In this document: positions 55,376 to 64,000 of the stretch, one piece after another | Numbering within the stretch: the stretch's first letter is position 1 | Layout: every line of letters starts with the position of its first letter | Program-made: the position numbers and the translations under genes | The notes under the pieces: model-generated | The model's database searches: none | Seen by the model: the letters and a program-made list of their open reading frames with translations, nothing else | Told to the model about the DNA's origin: nothing | Source of the DNA: Syngnathus acus | Taxonomy: Eukaryota > Chordata > Actinopteri > Syngnathiformes > Syngnathidae | NCBI RefSeq assembly: GCF_901709675.1 | Contig: NC_051098.1 | Coordinates: 16,611,464 to 16,675,463, forward strand | Direction: 5' to 3' | DNA: 64,000 bases

Positions 55376-58300
55376 CGCGCTCCAACCTTTGACGGAAAAG
55401 ATCCAAATGTGTCCAACTGCATTGTTACAATCAAAACGTTTCAAGTTTAGCGATTTCTGTAGTTTTGATGGAAAGCTCATGAATATTTGAATTGGACGAA
55501 TACGTGGAAGGAAAAAAAAAAAGAAGTCCTTTGAGGGAATAATAGACATCATGATGCTTTACCATCACGGCCTTTGTGTTTTGATGCAAAGCAAACAACA
55601 AGACAAATGTGAGGTCAAATGGCATTTTGTTGCATTTGCATATTTCAAACAAAATGGTGTGCAATACCTTCTACCGTGTTTTTTGCACCTATACGTATTT
55701 CACAACATTGTTTCAGTGAATCTTCTTTGGTTGTATCTCTCAAGTTTCTGTTTTTTTCTCTCTTGAGCGAAAACAAAAGTGACATCCTTTCGAACCCTTT
55801 GATCGCTGCTTGTTTGGTATTGCTGTGTTGAGTTTCTTATTTTGTCCCCTTTTGCTGCCATTTCAAATCACGCTCAAAACATTTTGGGTACATGATTTCA
55901 CATATTACATCACTCACTGCAAGCTATGTCTTACTTTTGGCATGCCTGAGGCTTCCTTAAGGCCATGACGACCATCAAACCACTCCGCTGTATCCAAGCC
56001 AATTATTTTCTATTAACTGCTGATTAAATGTCAGATTTGAGCTCACTGGTACTTTGACTCGCCAAAAGTGTTTGAGACAATTAGCAAGATAATAAAGACA
56101 AGGAAAACATTAGCGCACAGTACTGATTAGCTTATGTGTTTTTTCTTTTAACTTTAGGCCCTTCTCATTTTCTGCTAACTAGCGGCGCTTACTTTTACGG
56201 CTACATCTGAACCGAGATGAGCGCTTTGACTTGTCAATAGGCAGATGCACCTGACGGACCAACTAAAATATTTTCCGGATCAATCTGGTCGCTTGCTACC
56301 TCATGAACCGTTGGATAATCTCAAGTATCAAGGGATCAGCGTTCTAGCTGGCTTCGCTAGCTCGAGGGTGGACACGTCCTCCGGTGGTGTCTTTGACTTG
56401 TCTGGCAGATTTCAGTGTTACGACCCTCCTTTCCATAATCCTGTCAGCGGAATACTAGCCCCGAAAATGAAGTTCATGGAGACCATGTAATCAGGATACA
56501 GTCGCTTAACAGCTTATCCGACCGATTAATGTTGTGTCACAAAAAGGTCAAGGACCTTATGTTGGGAATGACAGTCAAGCATTGTGTGTGGCACTCTGGT
56601 GAGATAAGAGTCCGATTTTGTTGCAGATCACAAAACAAAAGCGATTTTCTTTGCCACTACGGCGCTCTAATCTACTGGCAATTTTGCAGCTGGGCAGGAA
56701 ATTGTAACCTACTCGTGCGTTCTATTAGCACGTATGTTGTGCGACTTAGCGAGTGGACAAAACTCCAGATGTTTTAATTAATTTCTAATCCCCCTGTTTC
56801 CTAATCCTGGCTTGCTTGCCTTTCAGAGGGATAATCGCTGGTGTAATTGTGAAAAGGAAGTCACGACGTGGCGTGAACGCAAAGACTTACAATGTCAAAA
56901 GTGGGTTGATCAATGAAACCAAATCAGACGGGTCGGAGTGAAAAATGGCAGCACGAGTTCTTCCTTTGAGACCGTTGAAGGTTTTGGTATCCTGATGAAT
57001 TCCAGGATTGGTCTTAAACTGCTTTCATTTTGTTTGCCGCTTTTTAATCTTCTAACCCTGCATTCTTAATCAGAACTGGGAGCAGGTTTTTAATCTGGCA
57101 TGAATGAGGCCGCGGATTAGCAGCCCCTGACCTTGCCATGTCGCGCAGCTGCTGATGCTGCTTCTTCCTCCTCCTCCTCCTCAAATCAAGCCTCAAAGAG
57201 CGGATCATCGTGCGCTCTTCCTTTGATGCAGCGAAACGGTGGACGGCGGCGCCGGGGGAGGACCCCAACTGCGGCCAATGAGGTGACAGCGAAGGCACGT
57301 TTGACAAGCGCCATCTTGAGGATTGCGGCAGGTCGGGAGGAGGCGGGGCCGATATCTGAGCGTGTAATCCCTTTGACTGGTAGATGCGACCTCACTTGTC
57401 GGGACCTTCTTGGGTGGAACGAGAGCCCGGCAGGCTAAAAATGTTCATCACAATGGCCATGCAAAATGGGCAACGCTCCCTTGCAAAAGTATTGGAACAT
57501 ATGCAAGCGGCACAATGGCTTGTTTGCGACCCGCCAACGGCGGCTCTCTGGTTTGCACGTCGGTTACACTTGGTAATGGAGCTTATTTGAGCATATACGG
57601 ACCGTTGCCGCTTTACAGTGCTCGTTTGGTTTTCAACATAAGGATCAAAGCAAATCTGGCCTAAACAGCAGAACAGGCTGTTCAAGGGAATTCATTGTAT
57701 TTCTATTCGTCACTTTCAAAGGCTGCATCCTTATTTTTAAGTTCATTTGGTGTTAAAAAGAAGACAAGAACTAAGAATTCAATTGAGTTTAGGAGGGGAA
57801 ATGATTTTCAAAATTGCATATCATATATTTTTACCTCACATCTTCTTATGTTTGCCTTTCTTAAAAAGGTGACAATGTTTTCACTTCCTTCAAGTGACCA
57901 GAAAAAAATCCACATGATATCAGAGTAGTATCCTATTTACAAATCCATAGTTTGGAAGAAGGGATTTGCCACCCTGAATGATGAGCCAGTATTTCGGACA
58001 TTCTTGCACCCCTTTCCCATCTCCGACCCATGAGCAATGCAATTGCTGACGTCTACCGCCCCCTAGTGGCAAAGCTAGCACACCACCGCGGATTTTGATT
58101 GCAAAAGAAACCATTTAATAGAAAATTGTCGTCAATATGGGCTCTGGGTTAATGTGCAACAGTGCTTTAGAATGAAATGCATAAGGCACCATTTGCATGA
58201 CAGAGCATCAACAATACCGTTACGGACGATGCGCGTTAGCAGTGACAGTATCATGATATAGAAAAGTTCCGTTAGCGCTTTGCATATTCCTTTCGAGAAT

Positions 58301-58604
58301 TACAGTCATATAATACTTGATGATGGTGATAAAAACGAGTTAGGGGGGGGGACGTGTTCAAGTGCAGGTTCAGGGATCAGGGTGAGTCTCTTCCCTGAGA
58401 AATCAAACGACGGATAGGCATCCTGTGTGGTTAGGAACACACTGGGAACGTTGCTACAGTTCAATTCCCATCTAGATTGAGGTTCATTCAAAATGCCACA
58501 TCCGTGTGGGCGTGACTACAGTTTGGCATACTATAAAAAGGTCCTTGGACACAAGGTGAAGTACATCCAGGGCAGGCTCCAAACTTACCGCTTTAAATCC
58601 GCCT
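55376..58604. other. Convergent interval between GRIK1 and BACH1
   Basis: GRIK1 3'UTR with a poly(A) signal at 56091-56096, then the BACH1 3' side. TAAT-rich stretches at 56760-56960 resemble conserved non-coding sequence. A GTAAGT donor-like site for the minus strand lies at 58588-58583, just past the BACH1 stop. I found neither a GRIK1 tail exon nor a further BACH1 exon that I could support. Confidence 0.5.
58056..58069 (-). promoter_or_regulatory. CTCF-like motif, reverse
   Basis: CCGCCCCCTAGTGG is a full 14/14 match to the reverse complement of the CTCF core CCASYAGRKGGCRS. It lies between the 3' ends of GRIK1 and BACH1 and points toward TIAM1. Binding is inferred. Confidence 0.45.
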
Positions 58605-60430
58605 TCACGCCTCTTTCTGCGGCGACGCCGGCGAGTCGGGGGCCGACAGCTTGGCCAGGAAGTGCAGGCGGTCCTGGTCCGAGGCGGGCTCGGCGCTGAC
58701 GCTCTTGCACAGCCTGCAAAGACTCTGGCGTGTTTCCTCCAGGTTCTGCTCCAGTTCTGCACGCTCCTGAAGTAACTTCTCCTTCTCGCTTTTCTGCGCG
58801 AAGAAAATGCAGTTGAAATCAAGCGGCAATATCGAATGGAAAAAGGAAAACAAAAAAGGGGCAAGAGACTTACTAATGTTTTGATGTCACCGTCGAGATG
58901 GTGTATGCTGTCCATCTTCCTCTTCCGGCATCGTTGCGCCGCCGCGCGATTTTTGCTCCGGCGCCGGACGTCATGAACAAAGTCCAGCTGCTCGGGCGTC
59001 ATGGAATGGTGCTTGAGAAGCTGCTGGAAAGCGCTGCGACTCAGCGCCGAGATGTGCTCCACTGGGAACGGCAGCTGAATCTGCAGAGGAGCGACAGCGG
59101 GTCAGTAGGGTTCCCCAAAGTTGTCCCGACGCGACGCCCACCTCGGCCGCTCTCCTGTTGGTGGCCTCCGTATCGCCGTCCGTGTCCACGTCGGAGTCAT
59201 CCCCAGAGTTGAGCGAGGAGATGCAGGGGCTCTTCTCCGACTGGGACGGAGCGTCGGCGCACGGGTTCGACTCGTCGGCCGATCCCAGCTCCCTGAGGAA
59301 AGGACAGTCGGCCGGATTGGAGGTCAGGTCCAGCTGTTTGAGCCAATGGAAGTCCGAAGGGGATTTCTCCAGATCGCTCCTGTCCGAGGGGGGCGCAGCC
59401 TGAGCCGGCGCGTACAGGTCGGACCAAAACCCCTTGGCCAGATGCTCGGCCACTTCCCGCTCATCCTTGCTTCTCTCAGAGAATCCCTCATCCTCGGCCG
59501 CCCGCTCCAAGAGGCGAGCGCCGGGACAAGAAACGAGGCCGCAGTCCTCGTCGAGTCCCTCCCCGGGCTGCATCCCGTCGAGCGGATCCACGGGCGCCGC
59601 CGACAGCTCGCACGGCAACTCCGGCTGGCTTTGAGCGCAAACGTCATCGGAGGCCGAAATGTCCCCGGCGCACAGCTGCGAGGCGTGCCCCGCTTTGGCC
59701 GGATCGGCCAGCGACAACATTGGACACGCGACGTCGGCCGACAAATCCGGGGATAACGACGACATCTGCGGCCCGCAGGTTTCCAAGCACAAGTCGCGGG
59801 TCGGAGCGCCCGATGGGAACGGCGGCAGGGGTTCCGAGCGCAAGTGGCAGGTGCCCGGCGGCGGCGGCGGCTTTGCCTCGCCGCCTTGACAGCAGCGCCT
59901 CCGCTTGACATCCTGCACTTCTGGCTCGCAAAACTTGGGGATGAGGAAATCGAAGCATGCCGACTCCAGGTTGCGAAAGCCCAAGAATTTGGCGCAGCTT
60001 TGGATCTGGTGGATGTTTTCTTTAGTGAAGAGCAACTTGGAGGTGTAGGCGAACTGGAGCAAAGGTTCAAAGCCCCGCACTGTCACCTGGGGCAAAAGAG
60101 GAAGACGATCCGTTGGGTATCACTGACGTCCGTTGGGCGCAGGCACACCCGCGAGCCGAATAAAAATCGGACGGAGCGAGTTCCCAAACTGACCTCATCC
60201 GGCAGGGCGACGACGGCGTTGTGTTTGGAGTCGGCGACGCAGCCGTGGAAGTACTCGCTACATGAGGCCAGGACGGCGGCGTGGGCCCGGAAGCTGCGGC
60301 CCTCCACCACCACGGTCACGTCGCACAGAAGGTCCCGCCGCCGCTGCTCGTCCAGGCACTGCAGCACGTGAGCGCTGTGCACGGCCGACTGGAAGGTAAA
60401 CACGGACACGCGCTGGGCTTGGAGCAGCAT
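58605..60430 (-). CDS. bach1: BACH1 transcription repressor (BTB-bZIP)
   Basis: Four minus-strand exons: 60430-60194, 60086-59142, 59080-58874, 58793-58605, all GT-AG and in phase, 525 residues (human 736). BTB/POZ domain residues about 10-125 ([26 protein letters not shown]). The middle is long and acidic and contains [16 protein letters not shown], shared with human BACH1. The CNC/bZIP region runs from about 415: LTPEQLDF-type segment ([12 protein letters not shown]), basic region [17 protein letters not shown], leucine zipper to about 490. BACH1 pairs with small Maf proteins at MARE/ARE sites and represses haem oxygenase and ferritin genes; haem binding to Cys-Pro motifs releases it. Three CP dipeptides are seen (ACPM, SCPG, DCPF). 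The C-terminus ends soon after the zipper (SPASPQKEA), so the tail is missing compared with human. BACH2 is unlikely by position. Confidence 0.95.
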
Positions 60431-62051
60431 GGTTCACTCGGCCTGAGGAGCGAAGAGGAAGGTCTTTAATTGCAGGTCTTCCAAAATCTTCATTCAATGA
60501 TACCTGATGTCATGAAATATGAATTGAATTGCCTCCGTGGAAAATAGCACTCGATAGGAAATGATACTTGACAGAAATGGCAGCTTAGTATACTTGTGTA
60601 ATTTTGTTGTTCTACGCAGAGGACTAAACTTTTCATCTCTGTATTATATTATCTGTCTACATGTGTTGCTCCATCGTTTGTGTTCAAATCATACTTATTA
60701 ATAACTTACTCATAAATACTTGAAGCACTAACTCCATCCACCACAACACTGACGATATACGAAAGCCCATCAATGGTGTTTTGCATTGTTTGTTAGCATT
60801 AAGCTAAACTGACTTCTTAAGGCAAAGCTATGCGGTTGTTTGAAATACACAATGTGTCATTATGTTGTATTCATTGTAAACTTCAACTGAGAGTGTTCCC
60901 GAGTCACGACACAGCCAACACTTTAGTCATTTCACTGCCATTAATTCAACCATTATTATTCCTATTTGTGCCAAGAAAAGTGGCATGCCATGCATCTTCG
61001 TTTTCTGCCACCAAAATCCCTGCTATTCACCAGTTCGGAGAAATGCAGTTGCATAACAACAAAATGAGTTCATTTAAAAGCAACGCTGTTTTGTTTCGAT
61101 CGACGACACAAGGAAAACATGATTTAGTAAGATGCTTCTGCGTTAAAGCTCAACTCTTTTTGCAGTGATGTCAAACACGAGGATCATAATATTCGGAACA
61201 CTTCTCAGCCTCATATGCATCTCCGTACAATTTAATATCGACAAAGTTGAGCATTCGCTTGTCGAGTACGCTGTTAGCTGCCTTTTTAGCACTTTTCAAC
61301 TCGTCGAGGGAAGTTCAAAATGCTGACTCATGTTTGGCCAACTTGGCCAAACACACGGGGGAGAGAAACAAAAGCTCAGTGGCGACAAACTCTTGTTTAA
61401 CTGCACGGTTGATTCTTTCTGTCGACAAATGTTCATATTACATTCATCGTATTAAGTTTGACAACGTTTGGAAGTGATAAAAACATCGCACCGAAGGCGA
61501 GGCCGTTATCTATCGCTCGAATTTAAAGCGACAATATTGATGAAGTCAACAGCGAAGACATAGAAAATACAAGAAATAATCGATTCAAGCGTCGAATAAG
61601 CACCGACCTGGCGTGTCAACTCGTTAGCGGTACCATTTGCGTGCTCTGGGTCGAGACGAATGTGCCCATCCGGGACCAGTCAGCAAAAGCACAGGATGGG
61701 AAAAGCTTTGTGCGCATGCGCGGGGGGGGGAAAGCACACAATTTCACATCAACTGTGTTTTTATTGCATATTCATACAAAATAAACATGTATTTGCTTAA
61801 AATTCCACCCCGTCGTCCCCTGTATGAAATGATGAGTTTGTGTACATTTCTTTTTCTTTCTCCACAACTGGACCGCATGTTTGCACACCTTGACATGTTC
61901 CCATGAGTCTGAGAAACAGAACAGCTGTAAAATGTCAGCAGCGCTAAATGCCCTCTGAGAAGTCACCATGTGAGTGACACTGCGAGAAACCTTTTCTAAT
62001 AGAGAGAGCTCGAGCAGCAGAAGGTATACAGAGGCACACATTTGATGATTG
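60431..62051. other. BACH1 upstream region and USP16 downstream flank
   Basis: The interval holds the BACH1 promoter and 5'UTR and the USP16 3'UTR (AATAAA in minus orientation at 61765-61760). The part at 61480-61720 has more CpG and is the most likely BACH1 promoter. An NF-E2/BACH-type motif is at 61321-61330. No open frame looks coding; human CCT8 is not here. Confidence 0.5.
61321..61330. promoter_or_regulatory. NF-E2/BACH-type half MARE (TGCTGACTCA)
   Basis: TGCTGACTCA equals the first ten bases of the T-MARE TGCTGACTCAGCA bound by CNC-Maf dimers including BACH1-Maf and NRF2-Maf. It is 0.9 kb upstream of the BACH1 ATG, so auto-regulation is possible. Only the motif is seen. Confidence 0.4.
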
Positions 62052-64000
62052 TTAGTGGACCCTCTCATAGAACAGGAGGTAGGCTTGACTACTCAGCACT
62101 CTGCTCTCGCTCACGGGCTGCACGCTGGTGTCGCTGATGTGGAACCACGATCCGAGAGGTGGATCTCCTAATGGGTTTGAGATTCAAACAGATCAGACCG
62201 TGTTTTATTACATCATCAGCAAAGATAGTGGATTCAGGTACGCGTTTTTACCCTCGAGTTTGCCGGAGGACGGATTGGAGTTCTGGGGTCGAACTTTCAC
62301 AAAGGCCGTGTAGTGACCGGACCTCATGGTTCCGCTGTGCTCCACAATGCCGTACAGGCTGTACAGAATCTGTCGTTCGCCTTCTGCCACATTCTGCGAG
62401 GAGAAACAAAATGCGTCATCGTCGACTTCATAGGCATCGAGTTTCCGAGTGCAAAATCATCTTTACCTTACTCTTGAGGGCACAAAAAGGGGCGAGATCC
62501 AGGATCAGAGGGAAGGGCACATGTCGGTTCACTTTACAAATACTGTAACCGTTCTGGAGAATAGAAAAGAAAAGAAAAGAAAAGCAAATGTGGTCAAACG
62601 GCGCAATGTGCAAATGGGAACGTTTGTTCCTCCTGCCGCATCACCTGCTGAAATCTCTTCAGGTGAAGAGTGAGTACCGGTGGTGGAGAGGAAATGAGCA
62701 TTTGCTTCGAAGCCTCCGTGTAGACGTTCTTCTTGGCTCCTAGCCAGAGAAAATGTTGTTTGAAAAAATAAAATACGGACTCGCCGCATCCCAGAAAAGC
62801 GGCAAGTCGGATTCATGGCCTCAAAGCGTTCGGCGTGGACGTAAACAATAACTCTGAATTTTTGCCTACCTGCACTTTTGTTCTTGCCGGCCTGCCATTT
62901 TGTGCAGCTGATGCAGAGCAGACTGTTGTTCTCGCTGAGGGTCTCCTCCTCCGTGAAGTGGAAGAGACACGACTCCACCGAGCACTCTTGCTTGTCGGGC
63001 GAAGCCCTGTGGGCCAAAGTCTGGAAGGCCAGTTCCGGGTCCTGGTTGACCACCGTGTACTCCTTGGCCTTTTCCAGCAAGGCGTCGTCCTCGCTCTCCG
63101 GCTCGACGAAGGCGTCGTTCAGGTCGATCTTCCTCATCATGTCCGCCAGGGAGTCGTCGGCGGCGGCGGCCACGGCAGCGTCACCGGTGCGCTGCGCCGC
63201 CGCCGCGAAGGCGCCTACGCGAGCCGCTTTGGACTGGGAGTTGTTGACGGGGTCGCCTTTGCGGGTCGGGTCGAGGGCGTTGGCCTTGTGTCCGGGCAGC
63301 TTTGTTTGCTGCGCGCAATCGTCGTCGTCGTCCGTTGCTTCGTCCAGAGATGCCAAACTGTTGAAACTGAGTCGGCTGCCCAGCTTCTGCTGCCGCTTTT
63401 CTTGCTGCACACAGAGGAAACAAAGACGTGTTACGGGCCTTGGAAAAGCTTTTGGATGGTAAATGGAGAATTGCCTTGGCTTGTTTCTTGGCCTGCTTCT
63501 TGACTTTCTTCTGCTGGTACTTGCTGCCTGCGCAGACGACATCTTCGCTCTGACTTTCCCGGCCGTCCTCGCTGGTGCCGCTGCTTTTGCGTGCCGTTGT
63601 TTTCTGGCTCCTCTTCCTGTACGCCTGGACCGACGGAAAAGCAGAAAAAAGAAGGAAAAAGACGAGAATGTCATTTTCATTTGTATTTTTTGAAGGCATG
63701 ATTAAACATTTGCCATACGTAGGTCGAGAAAAAAGAGTGCTTTCGACTCCCGACCATTGCGTTGGATGATTGGAAGTAGTATTTGAAGGAATTCTGTCAA
63801 TGGAAAACCAAAGCGCACGCAAGAATGTTTACCTGATCAGAAACCGGAAGCGAAAGGTCCAAAAACATCTCGGTGACCACCGACACCTAGCGAGAGTCAG
63901 AGGAAGAGGCGGCCGGCTGAGCGTTCGCTGCCGGTGTTATTTTGCGCAGCGCGCTGCAGCACGAACCGTTTGACACTTTTGACACATGATGGTGCTGGTC
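62052..64000 (-). CDS. usp16: Ubiquitin carboxyl-terminal hydrolase 16 (USP16), C-terminal half
   Basis: Minus-strand exons: 64000-63967 (open at window edge), 63886-63833, 63624-63475, 63404-62870, 62739-62645, 62553-62467, 62393-62252, 62167-62052, together 403 residues to the stop. Landmarks in order: MCQKCQTV of the zinc-finger-like fingers region, [14 protein letters not shown], a Lys/Gln-rich stretch ([12 protein letters not shown]), an Ala/Asp-rich insert, [11 protein letters not shown], the His box ([15 protein letters not shown], catalytic His) and the end [13 protein letters not shown]. The catalytic Cys and the N-terminal ZnF-UBP lie outside the window. USP16 removes ubiquitin from histone H2A and from ribosomal protein. 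One intron (63474-63405) begins with GC instead of GT. Same strand as BACH1, as in human. Confidence 0.95.
63405..63474 (-). other. usp16: GC-AG intron of USP16
   Basis: The exon ends GCCAAG and the intron starts GCAATT and ends TGTGTGCAG. Joining QAKKQAK to QEKRQQK restores the order seen in human USP16, which supports the boundary. No GT at a workable place was found. Confidence 0.65.

Noticed and set aside
57150-57270. Possible GRIK1 tail exon (Ser/Arg-rich frame with AAGAGCGGATCATC)
   Set aside because: It has no acceptor in the right phase and only a superficial likeness to the Ser/Arg-rich GluK1 tail.
59121-59756. 211-codon plus-strand frame
   Set aside because: It is antisense to the large BACH1 exon and shows no domain.

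Overview
This is nuclear DNA of a ray-finned fish, almost certainly a teleost. Every protein-coding gene is a recognisable vertebrate family with GT-AG introns. Introns are mostly 70-500 bp. Intergenic DNA carries fish-type tRNA-derived SINEs, Tc1-like termini and many simple repeats. I cannot name the species.

Layout, left to right: URB1-like C-terminus (+, partial, 1-434); MRAP (-, 556-940); SCAF4 (+, 1746-12167); a gene-poor 8 kb stretch with simple repeats and CTCF/CRE-like motifs; TIAM1 (+, 20219-31249, with a 5'UTR exon at 20066-20129 and a possible internal first exon at 27242); four single-exon claudin-8/17-like genes (+, 33365-43660) interrupted by a 3.4 kb inverted-repeat element (34886-38251); GRIK1 (+, 45329-55375, 4.8 kb first intron); BACH1 (-, 58605-60430); USP16 (-, 62052-64000, partial, C-terminal half).

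Order and relative orientation match human chromosome 21q21.3-q22.11 (USP16, BACH1, GRIK1, CLDN17/CLDN8, TIAM1, SCAF4, MRAP, URB1), read in the opposite direction. The human interval is a few megabases, so this is extreme compaction of a conserved block. Human neighbours SOD1 (between TIAM1 and SCAF4), HUNK and MIS18A (between SCAF4 and MRAP) are not seen here.

The genes are not an operon and share no single pathway. Local logic does exist: MRAP and SCAF4 are divergent around a perfect CRE; the claudins are a tandem paralogue array; BACH1 has an NF-E2/BACH-type motif upstream; and forward CTCF-like motifs near TIAM1 face a reverse one between GRIK1 and BACH1. I found no CRISPR array, no confident free-standing RNA gene and no intact transposase. 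The best candidates for something undescribed are the large fold-back element, the claudin with a 70-residue repetitive N-terminal extension, and the internal TIAM1 first exon.
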